The notes: a model not told the origin generated them from the sequence alone. DNA of 64,000 nucleotides from Notospermus geniculatus (GCA_002633025.1 NMRB01000543.1:63799-127798), one strand, 5' to 3'; shown: positions 1 through 10,881, counted from the first letter of the stretch. Made by a program: numbers and translations.

Positions 1-540
1 TTCTAAGAGATATTGCAGTCCGTATTGTCTTTTACCTATAGGATTGACATAAGTCATACTAGGGCTCCTACTTGTGCCAGTTACTCGTATTCGAATTTCG
101 TAAATTACAGTCAAATTTAGGAAGCTGGTAAGATAGAGAAAAATCAAACGAATTTTGAAATTGATCAAATGAATTTCGAAATTGATCAAACGAATTTCGA
201 AATTGATCAAATGAATTTGGAAACCCAGTCGTGTTAACCATACTCGAAACGCTACCTTGACAGACGAAACTTTTCCTAGAACGACGATCCTCGTGATTTA
301 AGGTTCAATGTAGAATATCGTGCAGACTTGCGTGTACTGCAGTCTGATTGGCTCGTTAAATGGTACATGTATTTCAGAAATGTCTTTACAAATATAATAA
401 ACGAATTCCTTCGGTTACTCATTTCTGTATGATCGTATTTCCAAGATGTTTCCACCGATACGTATATTCCCTGGTCGTTGTCACGTGGAAATATTTGTCA
501 CACTTGTCACTTGACACGACCTCCGAAGACTCGTTGAAAG
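1..540. repeat. Dispersed repeat R1, copy 1
   Basis: This segment is a diverged copy of the segment near 905-1430. Both contain the word TATTCCCTGGTCGTTGTC, a preceding 'ttccaagatg(g)tttcca' stretch and the same order of a 'ctgcagtc...gattgg' head and a 'cacttgtcacttga' tail. I see no coding content or terminal repeats. It may be a decayed transposon or an old tandem duplication. Confidence 0.45.
141..221. repeat. 21-bp tandem repeat (~4 units)
   Basis: The word AATTTCGAAATTGATCAAAC recurs about every 21 bp, alternating 'aaacg' and 'aaatg' at the unit end. It lies inside R1 copy 1 and is absent from copy 2, so it probably expanded after duplication. Confidence 0.75.
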
Positions 541-808
541 AAGAGCCCTGAAAGCCTAGTGGTTATCATGTTCGCTCAACAAGCGGCAGGTCTCAGGTTC
601 GAATCAAGGCAGACCAGTTGGGATTAATCATCCCTGGCTTCACATCTGTTGCAAGGGAGAGTACATGTAGGCCTACCTTGTACCTTGTTTCTTTGCAAGG
701 GCAAGTAAAAGACCCCATCCAAGTGAGGAACATGAGTAGCTTGAGATGGCCTCTTCCATAATTACCAGGACCATCATGGCTTTGGCTTCAGCCCTGATAG
801 AAAAATTA
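541..808 (+). mobile_element. tRNA-derived SINE, family S1, near full length
   Basis: The head resembles a tRNA, with an A-box-like 'agcctagtggttatca' and a B-box-like 'ggttcgaatca', one mismatch from GGTTCGANTCC. The family-specific body follows: 'gcaagggcaagtaaaagacc', 'catccaagtgaggaacatga' and 'gcttcagccctgatagaaaa'. S1 encodes no protein and would be moved by a LINE. The family recurs near 11.3, 14.9, 19.7, 27.6, 38.8, 46.4 and 60.9 kb. No clear target site duplication is visible. Confidence 0.85.
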
Positions 809-904
809 TAATACAGTATAATTAACTGCAGTATAATACGGGTATACAGTATCATACTGGTGGAAATACCGTAAAAAATCATATTCGAAAGAAAAAATTC
901 CGTC

Positions 905-1430
905 ATTTATACTAGAGTCTGTATCTTCTCTTGCCCTTGATTGGCATTAGTCATACATCATATTGTATATATTCAGAAAATAGTCATCTTTTCAGTAAAA
1001 TATTCATATTTACTTGGAAACATGTAAATGTACATGTAAGGAAGCTGACAAGATGTAAATGATATTCCGAACCTCAGTCTTATTCCCCATAATTGCACAC
1101 CTGACACCCTTGACAGATGTAGATTTCGGAAAACGGAGATTCTCAATGTTAAAGGCAAATGTCGAATATTTGCAGACTACTGCAAAACTCTTCAAATGGT
1201 ACTTATTTTGTTTTGCGAAACACCCCACAGTACAAGTGTCCAGATTTTAACTACCTATTCAGATATCAGTGGCAGGCAGTCTCCCACTTTTGGATCTTGT
1301 TTGACAGGTGGAAATTCGTCAGCCATTCTTTCTGTACGACTTGATTTCCAAGATGGTTCCACCAATAGGCCTATTCCCTGGTCGTTGTCTATACCGGTAG
1401 TGAAAACACTTGTCACTTGATCTTGGTAGA
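905..1430. repeat. Dispersed repeat R1, copy 2
   Basis: This is the partner of the copy at 1-540, sharing the 'ccctggtcgttgtc' and 'cacttgtcacttga' blocks. Part of the interior (1240-1310, 'ccagattttaactac...cagatatcagtggcaggcag') is also related to 49545-49610, so R1 is dispersed rather than only tandem. Confidence 0.45.
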
Positions 1431-2506
1431 AACATGGTTGAAATAAATTGATGGAAAAAGTACTTCATACTGCAGTCCCTGTCTTCTTTTCCCTCTGATT
1501 GGTATAAATCATAGTCCTACCTGTCCCATTGTGTGCAATAAATTGACAATATAATCGTTTCAGTGAAGTGTTCAAATTTACGTAGAACTTCACACTATTT
1601 CGTGAACGTGCGACTTCAGTATGTTGCCAATATTTGGGTAGATCTAGGCAGTTTGTCTCCCTGGGAAATCAAGTGGCAGAATCCTGCCAAAAACAGGCGG
1701 AATTAGACACCTGGATTCAATGACAATGACAGGCGTTCGACTTTTCTTGCATTCATACGGTAGGCCTAAAGAATGCTAACTGGAGTGTCGTCTAAATCAT
1801 CGAAATTTGACGCATCGTGTTGGTAACTTGCTTTTTCTCGTAGCATGGCTTTTGGGATTTCCTTTCTTCTCCTGCATTTATGGCTATCCAATTACCTTGT
1901 CTCTAGCGGCACAGCATGGGCTATCTTCCTGAGAGTGGTTTCATTCCCAAAGGACGGACGGACCATCGGTGAAATTACGTTGACAACACAAAAGTTTCCA
2001 TGGCGAAAAATATGTTGATGTAATGTGTTACCGCGTCTGTGATATGTAGCCTGACCTTGAGTGGTGTATGTCTGCAGCGACGAACGAAATCTTTCATATC
2101 CAAAGCTTCCCAGGCATTCCGGTTGTACATTGACCCAAACGCCAGGATAATCACCTTCCCGCCATTTTCTTACGATCGGAACCTAGGAATATTCTAACGA
2201 AATTGACACAGATCGTAAGTAACATTAGTATTTTTTAGTATTTGACGTCAAATTCGTATCGTACATGTATCGTATATGTTGGTAATCCCTACGACATCGG
2301 CGTTCCGAGTGTGATATATCGAATTTTCCCTACCGCATGCGTATTTTCGGGTCGACACGCCATATTGGAGGCAAGTATTATGAATGCTGAAAAATAACCG
2401 GCTAGGTAGGAAACAGTTGAAGGGATTATGGTCTTTGTTTACTTACATGACTGGGGACTAAGAGCGGCAGGACTGCCATAGACAGTTGTATCGAAATATC
2501 GAATAA
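1431..2506. other. No gene seen; possible third R1 fragment at its left edge
   Basis: 1465-1690 again starts with 'ctgcagtccctgtctt...ctgattggtataaatcat', as in R1 copies 1 and 2. The rest has no long ORF, no inverted repeat I can pair and no tandem structure. Confidence 0.4.
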
Positions 2507-2932
2507 ATGCATGAGAGCCATACGGTAGGCATACATTTCCAGTGTCAGAAAATTTCAGTCATTTTAAATTCAACTCTACAAATTTCGTTTTCAAATCGTG
2601 GTACAGTTTCTAACGAAATTTTAGGCCTACATTCTGTGATACATAAGCATTATTCGTTACACATAACGTTACCCAATACGGAATGCCCAAGAATTGAAAC
2701 AAAGTTCAAAAACGGGAACAAAGGTGATTGGCATAAGCGACACGGTCACGTGCCGTTTGCCATGCCACAAAATCCCCACACACACTTAACATGCTTAAAG
2801 GTATACAAGAATTCTGTCACGACCTACATTGTTCCAAAGACCTGTTGTGATTGTCTGTGCCATTATACAATGTTACGTATTAGACTGATTGTGGGCCTAT
2901 CGATTTTTCAAACGTCAGGAGGCAGGGGCTGA
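2507..2932 (+). CDS. Unrecognised 141-residue ORF, doubtful
   Basis: This is the longest ATG-initiated ORF not explained by a repeat. It starts MHESHTVGIHF and ends before the M2 MITE at 2941. It has scattered Cys and His but no spacing that matches a zinc finger I know, no signal peptide and no domain I recognise. An ORF of this size can arise by chance in 64 kb. It could be an exon or nothing. Confidence 0.12.
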   Translation: MHESHTVGIHFQCQKISVILNSTLQISFSNRGTVSNEILGLHSVIHKHYSLHITLPNTECPRIETKFKNGNKGDWHKRHGHVPFAMPQNPHTHLTCLKVYKNSVTTYIVPKTCCDCLCHYTMLRIRLIVGLSIFQTSGGRG

Positions 2933-2940
2933 AAAATATT

Positions 2941-3056
2941 GGCTGATATTCATAAAAGCTAGCAAATGCTTTTCCTTCATGTTTTGTATATTTACTTTCG
3001 ACCTCGCTGTGCAAATCTAAAAGTAAAAGCATTTGCTAACTTTTATAATACCAGCC
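2941..3056. mobile_element. Palindromic MITE, family M2
   Basis: Ends are GGCTGATATTCATAAAAG and, inverted, 'acttttataataccagcc', with 'gctagcaaatgctttt' and 'taaaagcatttgctaac' as the inner arms. The whole ~116 bp folds back on itself. It is flanked by ATT on each side (2938-2940 and 3057-3059), a possible 3-bp target duplication. There is no coding capacity. Confidence 0.85.
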
Positions 3057-3073
3057 ATTTACGTGAATAGCTA

Positions 3074-3196
3074 TGGGTCATATGAATAAAGACGACTAGC
3101 AATTGCTTTTGTTTGAATTTTGCAATACAAATGCACTAGGCAATGCTGTACAAATCTGAAGTAAAAGCATTTGCTAATCTTTATTCATATGACCCA
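3074..3196. mobile_element. Palindromic MITE, family M1
   Basis: Terminal inverted repeats are TGGGTCATATGAATAAAGAC and its complement, with the inner words 'caatacaaatgcactaggca' and 'taaaagcatttgctaatc'. Other copies are near 4.4, 17.4, 20.3, 41.3 and 57.5 kb. It sits only 17 bp from the M2 copy at 2941. Confidence 0.9.
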
Positions 3197-3307
3197 TTGA
3201 TTGAAATTACAGAAAATCCTTTCAGCTTTAGGATTTGCTGGACAAGTATGAATTAGGAAAGACGAACATGCCAAACCTAATCAGAAATTATTTGCAAGGG
3301 TACGGCC

Positions 3308-4285
3308 ACTGTCACATAGAAATTAGCTACCCACTTTTCATTTTCTAATCCTCATTTTCCGTTTAAGTTCAAAATCAGAAAATGAACGCCTAGGTGAACT
3401 GTTAAAGGAGCTGCAATCAAAATCAGAAAATGAACGCCTAGGTGAACTTGAACTGTTAAAGGAGGATGCAATCAAAATCAGAAAATGAACGCCTAGGTGA
3501 ACTGTTAAAGGAGGATGCAATCAAAATCAGAAAATGAACTCCTAGGTGAACTGTTAAAGGAGGATGCAATCAAAATCAGAAAATGAACGCCTAGGTGAAC
3601 TTGAACTGTTAAAGGAGCTGCAATCAAAATCAGAAAATGAACGCCTAGGTGAACTGTTAATACCCCCATCACACTGAAGTCGTTCTCAAAACGTCCTGCT
3701 CCGTCCTAAAAAAATCGTAAAACGGGCTAGAACGTGTACCCTTGGCCAAATAATGCTTCGATGTACTGGAGCACCCTTCCCATCCACGAAGTTCGTAAAA
3801 AGACTGTAAAACGTTGCCACTACGTCCACTCCGTTCGCACACAGTTTGAGCCCGTTCGGCAAAATTTTCAAGAACGTACTGAGAACGAACTCAGTGTGAT
3901 TGGGGTATAAGGGCCCTGTCACACTGAAGTAGTTCTCAAAACGTCCTGCCCCGTCCTAAAAAAATCGTAAAACGGGCTAGAACGTGAACCCTTGGCCAAA
4001 TAATGCCTCGATGTTCTGGAGCACCCTTCCCGTCCATGAAGTTCGTAAAAAGACTGTAAAAAGTTGCCACTACGTCCACACCGTTCGCACACAGTTTGAG
4101 CCCGTTCGGCAAAATTTTCAAGAACGTACTGAGAACCAGCTCAGTGTGATGGGGGTATTAAGGAGGATGCAATCAAAATCAGAAAATGAACGCCTAGGTG
4201 AACTGTTAAAGGAGAATGCAATGTTCATTTTTCAGGTTACGGATGATTCGTGCCAAATCACAAATGACGAGTGAAAACTGAACTC
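3308..4285 (+). mobile_element. M7 repeat, internally expanded and interrupted
   Basis: The left part ('cacatagaaattagctaccc', 'cttttcattttc') and right part ('ggatgattcgtgccaaatca') match the M7 palindromic repeats at 7.7, 58.7 and 59.6 kb. Between them a ~49 bp unit ('atcagaaaatgaacgcctag...ggaggatgcaatc') is repeated about six times instead of once. A dimeric MITE (3661-4157) interrupts the array. The 49-bp unit is not a multiple of three, so the peptide-like repeat is not a gene. Confidence 0.75.
3661..4157. mobile_element. M4 MITE dimer with TTAA target duplication
   Basis: Two ~247 bp head-to-tail copies (about 3661-3907 and 3911-4157) each start near '(c)atcacactgaagt(c)gttctc' and end with the inverse '...ctcagtgtgat(t)gggg'. 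The pair lies between TTAA at 3657-3660 and TTAA at 4158-4161, while the uninterrupted host unit reads 'gaactgttaaaggagg' with one TTAA. TTAA duplications are known for piggyBac and Kolobok elements. There is no transposase ORF. Confidence 0.85.
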
Positions 4286-4423
4286 TTATCAGGATAATAC
4301 ATTTCTGCGTTAATCCTGGCATTGGGCCTAGTCATACACCTGTTTGAAAACTCGACTTCAAATCGTAAAATTTTCCTTGTTCACGCAGTTTGTGATAACC
4401 GTAGTAGTAATATTATCTAATAA

Positions 4424-4552
4424 TGGATCATATTAATAAACTTTATTAATACTAGCAAATTGTTTTACTTCAGATTTGTACAGCATTGCCTAGTGCATTT
4501 GTATTGCAAAATTCAAGTAAAAGTATCTGCTAGTTATTACTCATATGACTCA
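4424..4552. mobile_element. M1 MITE, diverged copy
   Basis: The core 'acagcattgcctagtgcatt' and 'gcaaaattcaagtaaaag' match other M1 copies. The left end is decayed ('tggatcatattaataaa') with a small local duplication ('aataaactttattaatac'); the right end is 'tcatatgactca'. Confidence 0.8.
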
Positions 4553-4778
4553 ATATCTACTATTCGTAGTAGTAATATTTATAATTTATTATTCATAGTA
4601 CATGTATGTACAAGAACAGATTACAGCCATCTGGGGAGACGTGGCTAAGACATTTACTGCATCATCAGTGCTAGTCATAAAGTTGTAACCATCAATTTAA
4701 CAAGTTTATATTTCTGTTGAGACCAGGCCAAGGCTATAGTATCAGAATTCCTAGTTTTAAAGTTGGAGTATCGATATT

Positions 4779-4929
4779 AGGAAGGTTTCGAAATCAAACG
4801 ATAAACGTAAAATTTACGACAACGCTATATTTCGTACTACACATTAACCAGGTTTTATATTGCATTTTCGGTACAAAAATAACGTTGTCGTTCACGTTTT
4901 TGTTTATCGTTTGATTTCGAAACCTCCCT
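4779..4929. mobile_element. Palindromic MITE, family M5
   Basis: Arms are 'ggtttcgaaatcaaacgata' and its near-perfect inverse 'atcgtttgatttcgaaacc', followed inward by 'aaacgtaaaatttacgacaa' and 'aacgttgtcgttcacgtttt'. The second copy at 56736-56890 shares the interior 'tatattgcattttcggtac'. Flanking 4650-4760 and 4930-5000 are diverged copies of each other. Confidence 0.85.
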
Positions 4930-5064
4930 ATTAATGAAGTTTGTACATTTCTGTAGAGTAAGGTGCCAAGGCCATACAGCATCATCAGCACTGGTTACAA
5001 AGTTGATACAGAAAGCTGATAAGCGGACACTGACAAGACTAATCAAAATTTTAATCGTTTGAAC

Positions 5065-5220
5065 TTTTTTGTCCTATTTTTGTACCTATTGAACCTATTT
5101 TTATACCTATTTTTATACCTATTGAACCTACTTTTATACCTATTGGACCTATTTTATACCTATTTTTATACCTATCGAACCTATTTTTGTACCTATTGAA
5201 CCTTTTTTATACCTATTCTA
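5065..5220. repeat. Minisatellite of 'ctatttttatac' words
   Basis: Irregular repeats of 'cctatttttatacctatt' with 'gaacctatt' variants run for about 155 bp. The sequence is low in complexity and has no coding meaning. Confidence 0.8.
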
Positions 5221-5234
5221 TTTTGATTAATATA

Positions 5235-5430
5235 TGTGACCGTCAAAGAAATCCGTCTTAAGTTGCACAAGATATGAACCAAAATAACTCCAGGAGATAA
5301 AGGAAGAAATGTCATCAGTCATATTTTACAAATGACAGGCAATAAGCCTAGGGCCTACTGAAATTGACAAAACGTAGGTCTTTACCTGCCAGCTTCAGAG
5401 CGACCTAGCCCTGGTTTTGTGGTGACGGGC
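5235..5430 (-). mobile_element. MITE, family M6
   Basis: On the minus strand this aligns end to end with the copy at 10285-10492. Shared words include 'accacaaaaccag', 'tagg(c)ctaggcttattg', 'acatttcttcctttat' and 'gttcatatctt'. The terminal motif is TGTGACC on one side and its inverse on the other. Confidence 0.85.
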
Positions 5431-6095
5431 ATGTATCCCCTGAAAAAAAAACTTCATCATGTTTGTACCTCGTTAAAAAGATAGCAAGCGGCATTTCTCT
5501 TGGTAAGTTTTCAGTCATGTTTTCTGGAAGACCTTTAAGGATAAAAGAACATGTACATGTAAGAAAAAATATTCCAAAAATATTCAAAATTTGGCATCCT
5601 TTTTAATCTTTTGCTCGTATTCAACGACTCCAAGACAGTTTCATATTTGCATTTTTTAACCAATTTCTTAGCATTTCAAAGGAAAATTTTGATGCAAAGA
5701 CTATTGCTGTTTTTTGAAATACTAACCACAAAAAACATCAAAAAATACTCAAATTATTACATAACATACAGTATTTAGTCCCATAGGTGTACATGTGTAC
5801 ATGTACTCCTATTCAACATTCACTTTGCTGTTTTTTCACACCTTTTTAGAATATGAGAAAAATTTTTGAAACATTCAAGGATAGCCCTTTAGAAATGGAC
5901 GATCCTTCTACAAATAATTTTCTCTTCAATGCCCCATAAAATGGATCTTATTAAAAATCCAGGAGATAGGTGGTCATGTTTAACTGTAAAAACATCATCT
6001 ACTAAAAAGTCTACTACTTTAAGATATGTTAAAGCCAAATAGAATTAACCTACTTCTTTAAGATAGAGACTTTGAATTTTTCAATTATTGAATTA
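5431..6095. other. No gene seen
   Basis: AT-rich sequence with short TACATGTA-type words (5548-5560, 5786-5805) and many homopolymer runs. No repeat or credible ORF was found. Confidence 0.4.
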
Positions 6096-6669
6096 AGGCT
6101 GTCTGCACTATGTAACTTCCTGGTTTAATTCCATACAAACATTTCGAAATGAAGTTGTTCATGAAATGTCTTATAAAACATTCCAGCCCAAAATTAAACG
6201 TATTGATTTTACTATTTATAATTAGTTTATATTGAAAAGCGCAAAATGCTGATCCTGCTGCCCTGAATGGTATGGAGTCCCTCACTCATGACAAGACACG
6301 TGGTCCCACTTTGACTTCAACAACTTTTAATGGGTATCAGAAATACCACGAACAGAGTACTGCAGTTTCGGACAGAGGGTACTAAGGGTATGCTCGTACC
6401 CTCAAAGGAACAGAAAAGGGCCATTTTCTTTCATTTCATGGGTTTTTTGTTGATTTTGAAGAAATTAGTACCCTCAAAAAATTTCTGGTAGAGGCCCTGA
6501 GCAGTCAGAATATGTGTTGCTTTTGTGACAAGCCTTGAACTAAACACTTTAGGCCTACTTGTCAACACTATAAAATTTCTCTGAAACTTTTCAAAAACAT
6601 CGATCACCCGATGAAAAACACCCGATGCTCTGGGAAAGTTGCACGAAGTCTCATAGTGCAGACAGGGAC
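6096..6669. mobile_element. Single-copy inverted-repeat element (~570 bp), tentative
   Basis: 'ctgtctgcactatgtaactt' near 6098 pairs with 'cgaagtctcatagtgcagac' near 6645. The arms are only ~20 bp and no second copy is present, so this may be a longer, older DNA transposon derivative. No transposase was found inside. Confidence 0.4.
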
Positions 6670-6872
6670 AAGAAACATTTCAAAAACATCACAAAGACAC
6701 TTATTTTTTTGAAAAATTTCAAAGTATTGTGGTGTCAATTCTTTGACATTTAAAGTTTCAGAAAAGGTTGCAAAAATCGTTTGAAATATAAAGTTTCAGA
6801 AAAGGTTTGCCAAAATCGGTAGCAAAATGTTTTTGAAGTGTTATACTATAGAGAAGTTTTAATAGTAGAGAA

Positions 6873-7115
6873 GGGAGTAAGAAATAAAAGTGGAAAATAA
6901 GAAGTGGGAAATTTTGCACTTTTGAGCGAATTGTTCAAATTCTCAAATTGGGGTAAAATTTTTTTCCAATTTTGAGAAATATTGCCCGAAAAATCAGACA
7001 AAATGCCATGTCATTTCAAGAAACGAAAAATTCTATCCCAATTTGAGAAATTGAAAAATTCGCAAAATACTCCAAAATTTCCCACTTCTTATTTTCCACT
7101 TTTATTTCTACTCCC
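6873..7115. mobile_element. Palindromic MITE, family M8
   Basis: The left arm GGGAGTAAGAAATAAAAGTG continues as 'gaaaataagaagtgggaaat'; the right arm is the inverse 'cccacttcttattttccact...ctccc'. The interior is also largely self-complementary. Other copies are at 15648-15905 and, truncated, 33072-33211. Confidence 0.9.
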
Positions 7116-7737
7116 TTTAGAGGTATTTGCAGACTACTGTCTGATGTTGTGCGTACATTCAGCGAATAATGCACGCGATGTTTTAGTGAATAAATAAAAT
7201 CAAATTCCGTGCAGAAAAATCCATTCCATTACGCCTCCAATCAAATGTGATGGAAACGCAAAAGGTTTATCACTTTGTAGCAAAAATTGCAACGTTTGCA
7301 AGTTTCATACGTATTGTACACCGACATGACCGAAGGTAATGGGTTAAACAGGGAAATAAGTTGAACAATTCCAGGACTTGATAAAGCTTATCCTAGATAT
7401 TTCCTGGTTTAGCTGTCTGTGCGTCCAGTAACTATGCCAGACTATCACGACAGTCCTATAACCTGAACAAAGCCGACCCAGACGTTAAAAAAACATTAAA
7501 AAATCATTGCATATCATTGCATTATTTATCAGACGCGTATTGGGTACACTTCCCTTCCGTCGATATTTATCATTGTAGTGTGTGCTATTTTCAGTATTGA
7601 CATGAATACTCCGGTATGAAATCGTACGGACTCGGCGGTTTCTCTAATTGTTGGCAGGCATTCATGTTTAAGTGAAATTACATCTGATATCACACTGTTT
7701 ATCTATTCAGTACATCGAAACGACTTCGCGTCTGTGA
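7116..7737. other. No gene seen
   Basis: Apparently unique sequence with no long ORF. No tandem or inverted repeat I could pair. Confidence 0.4.
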
Positions 7738-8228
7738 TTGCTGCTGCATAGAAATGAACTACTCACTTTTCACGTTTCACTTTTCAAATTCAAAATCAAA
7801 ATCAGAAAATGAACGCCTATGCGAACAGTTAATAAAGAATGCAATGTACATTCTTCAGTTATGGATGATTCGTGCCAAGTCACAAATGTGACCCTCCACA
7901 GCAAAACCAGTCGCATGTCGCTCAGAAAGTGAGCCACAATGAACTAAGATGATGACACCAGAAGAGAATGGAAGAAATAGATTATTTCAGATTTCATAAC
8001 AGACAGACAATATTGAAAGTGACCAACAAGGTCGACTTTGTTCTCAAGCTAACCTCAAAGTCGTTCTCAACCTCAAATTGTAATGGCAAATCATTACTCT
8101 AGTTGAGGTCAACCTCAAACTTAACTTTGAGCATAGCTGGTGCAACCGGGCCTTGGTCTCAACCTGCCAAGCTAAGAGCGACATGCGACTGGTTTTGCCG
8201 TGGAGGGTTACAAATGGCGAGTCAAAAA
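7738..8228 (+). mobile_element. M7 repeat interrupted by an M6 MITE
   Basis: The left part (7738-7886) has the M7 start 'gctgctgcatagaaatgaac', the single 'cagaaaatgaacgcctatgc' unit and 'ggatgattcgtgccaagtca'. The M7 sequence resumes after 8212 as 'aatggcgagtcaaaaatg'. The intervening 326 bp is the M6 element below. The right end is cut by a second M6-type element at 8229. Confidence 0.7.
7887..8212. mobile_element. MITE, family M6, inserted in M7
   Basis: Terminal repeats are 'tgtgaccctccacagcaaaa' plus 'ccagtcgcatgtcgctc' and their inverse ending at 8212 ('gagcgacatgcgactggttt'). The interior 8030-8160 ('caagctaacctcaaagtcg', 'ggtcaacctcaaacttaac') is absent from the M6 copies at 5.2 and 10.3 kb, so a further insertion there is likely. 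Confidence 0.85.
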
Positions 8229-8419
8229 TGTGACCCGTGACAGCAAAATGAGTCGGAATGCGCGGGAAAGAAGACCCAAGATGACACCAGAGAACAGTTA
8301 TAGAAATGGACAAAGTCAAATTTCACAATGGGCAGACAATCCTGGAATCAACAGTCCGTTAGTTCACCTTGGGTCTTCTTCTGTGTGCATTCGGACTCAT
8401 TTTGCTGTCGCCGGTCACA
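8229..8419. mobile_element. MITE, subfamily M6b
   Basis: Ends are 'tgtgacccgtgacagcaaaa' with 'tgagtcggaatgcgc', and the inverse 'gcattcggactcattttgct'. It matches 14583-14787 through 'agaagaccca', 'atttcacaatgggcagacaa' and 'tgacacca'. The outermost TGTGACC is shared with M6, but the subterminal sequence differs. Confidence 0.85.
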
Positions 8420-9678
8420 AATTACCTAATATGCAACATCGGCTATAAAAAACGCGGGTATCTATTTCATTTCACGCCCCCAATGAACTTAACTCGTATT
8501 TAACCTGAAATTGGTAAGGTTGGAATTCCTTTCACATGCAATATCTGCGTCAGCCATGTCTGTGACTGACGTGATCACAGAATAGATGCAAGACATGGCC
8601 CTGAGAAGCAGACGAAATTGTGACGTCATTGAACCTACATGACCTATTGAACTAGTTCCTGGAATGGTACTAATTTGATGAATGCCCCATTTGGATATTT
8701 TATTCTCGCGTACCAAGGCCTATATTTTGAGATCATCAACCTTCGTGTCATTAACATTTCTCAGTTTGCACAAAATTGATCGATTTTTCGTAAACTAAGA
8801 TACGTCGTTCTGTTACAAGAAAATTCATTTTTATTAGCATAAATGTAATTGTGTCATCTGTAATTTTGATTTATATATATAAATTTATTTCGTGTTGAGA
8901 AAAGAAACACATTTACAGGGGGAAAAAGAACAAAGGGAAGCTTACTCACCTAGCCTACTCATCCTAGAGGTCTAGGTATGTAGGCACTTTCCTAAATTCA
9001 TGAAATCAGCTACCCTACCTAATTTGTACACAGCCAATTAATGAGATAATTACAACGTGATTTTCTAAAAATCACGGTTTTCGCTCTTTGCATTGCAAAT
9101 CCAGTAGTTTACATGAAATCCATGATAATGCAAATCCTTGCAAATTTTTCTTTACAAAGAAACGGAAAAAAATGAACTGGATCAAGGACAATGCCCGTTC
9201 CTTGTCATGGCCGGTGCGTACCTCATTTTTCACGCGGCCAGAAAAAAATGCATATCCTGTTCTGACGTATATAAATATAGTATATCAAAACGTCCTTGAG
9301 GGAAGACGCAGTTCCACTACTGGAGTATGTAAAAATCCTGCCTGTTCTTGAGAAAGGACGCGTTTTCAGAAAGGATAACTCTTCTATGTGAGTTTAACAT
9401 TCATTTTTTTCTGGGTTTTCGTTATCTTTTGTAGCTAATTACAGAAAAAAGGCGGAATAATTTTGATATTTCATTCAACAGTACAGCAGATCTATACATC
9501 CTCACGTCGTTTTGAACGACCTTGGTGCAGTGGTCAAAATAGGATGCATTTTTCCTGACTTCTCAGCTTCTTAGAAATTGTGTTGAAAAATTCGTTAAAT
9601 ATGTTACTCCGAAGGACCAGTAGACATACAACTTCGAACACGGTATGACACTGACAGGAAACTAGGCCCCCTGGTAGT
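8420..9678. other. No gene seen
   Basis: No repeat copy or recognisable coding segment. The ORF at 9088-9351 (MHCKSSSLHEIHDN...) has no domain I know and is probably chance. Confidence 0.4.
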
Positions 9679-9846
9679 AGGCCTTTTTATTGGAGCCGGT
9701 TCGATCCGGTTCGAGGCCTAGTTCACTTACTTCTAGTACCATGAAAAGGGAAGGATTATACAGGTCGCATGGCATTTTCACGGTACAAAAAGCAAGTGCA
9801 CTGGCCTTGAACCGAATCGAACCGACTCCTTGTGAACAGGGCCATT
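9679..9846. mobile_element. Palindromic MITE, family M11
   Basis: 'gagccggttcgatccggttc' near 9695 pairs with 'gaaccgaatcgaaccgactc' near 9810; the interior has 'accatgaaaag' and 'cacggtacaaaa'. The second copy is at 49845-49972 in the opposite orientation. The B-box-like GGTTCGATCC here is part of the terminal repeat, not a tRNA. Confidence 0.75.
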
Positions 9847-9935
9847 AAGTTTGAGTTCATTGTTCAATGACAGATTAGGATATATTGCTTAAACCATTAT
9901 ATCACGATATAATCTTACAATAGCAGGCTATTGTA

Positions 9936-10115
9936 TTTGGACTGGCATTCCTAGGACTTACATACATTTTCACACCTGCCTTTGGACTGGCATTCCTAGG
10001 ACTTACATACATTTTCACACCTGCCTTTGGACTGGCATTCCTAGGACTTACATACATTTTCACACCTGCCTTTGGACTGGCATTCCTAGGACTTACATAC
10101 ATTTTCACACCTGCC
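9936..10115. repeat. 45-bp minisatellite, 4 units
   Basis: Four essentially identical units containing 'ggactggcattcctaggact' and 'catacattttcacacctgcc'. Because 45 is a multiple of three, a repetitive ORF runs on the minus strand, but I do not regard it as a gene. The identity of the units suggests recent expansion. Confidence 0.95.
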
Positions 10116-10284
10116 TAAGGTCATGATCATAGACTTACTTAAGTCTATTGATTATTATAAGGGTCTATTATTCATTATTAGGTCTATAATCAGTTCAATA
10201 TATTGAGTCTATTAATGGTCATTTAGTGTGAAATCTACATGAACTATCATAAGCTAGAAATAGCCACAAATCGAACTGAATGAA

Positions 10285-10492
10285 TGTGACCCTCACCACA
10301 AAACCAGTGCTAAGTCGCTCTGAAGTTGGTAGGTTGAGACCAACGTTTTGTCAATTACAGTAGGCCTAGGCTTATTGTCTGTCTTTTGTAAAATCTGAGT
10401 GATTACATTTCTTCCTTTATTTCCTGGGGTTATTTTCGTTCATATCTCTTGCGCGACTTACATGTAAGACGGGTTTTGTTATGACGGTCACA
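10285..10492 (+). mobile_element. MITE, family M6
   Basis: It starts TGTGACCCTCACCACAAAAC and ends 'gggttttgttatgacggtca(ca)'. It is colinear with 5235-5430 on the opposite strand, including 'gttttgtcaatt(a/t)cagtagg'. No protein is encoded. Confidence 0.85.
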
Positions 10493-10667
10493 ATGGGATA
10501 AATCTATTACATGTATATTTAGGATTTATTGACTCCGGAATTCGTGTTTTCTAAACCATTACCGAATTTATTCATGATAAATATTTATTGTCGAATATAT
10601 GAACCTACCATCATAAGCACTAGAAATAGTTACAAGACGAACTGAATAAATAGGACAAATCTACACT

Positions 10668-10881
10668 TTAGAAATAAACCCCTAAGGGTTCTTCACAGGG
10701 CACAAATATGTGACCCTAAAAGGTTCTTCACAACACGTGAAAACCCTTAGGAGTTTTTCATCCTCTGAAAATCCTCAGAGGGTTTTTCATTTCACTGAAA
10801 GACCTTTTTGGGCGCATATCTGTGCGCTGGGAAGACCCCTGAATGATTTTTCAGAAGCCAAAAAACCTTTATTTCTAAGAG
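10668..10881. repeat. Tentative inverted-repeat element with 'gtttttca' repeats
   Basis: 'ttagaaataaacccctaagg' near 10670 is partly inverse to 'aaaacctttatttctaaga' near 10865. Inside are several 'ggttcttcac' and 'ggtttttcat' words. The arms are short and there is no second copy. Confidence 0.35.

Noticed and set aside
3338-4274. Coiled-coil-like repeats (KSENERLGELLKE)
   Set aside because: The DNA unit is ~49 bp, so the frame shifts between units, and the array is part of the M7 repeat.
8044-8448. 82-91 codon ORFs
   Set aside because: They cross M6 and M6b MITE boundaries.
9690-9715. B-box-like GGTTCGATCC as a tRNA or SINE
   Set aside because: It is part of the inverted terminal repeat of M11, with no A box at the right distance.
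9902-10108. 68-codon ORF with 15-residue repeats
   Set aside because: Four copies of a 45-bp minisatellite; the peptide repeat follows from the unit length.
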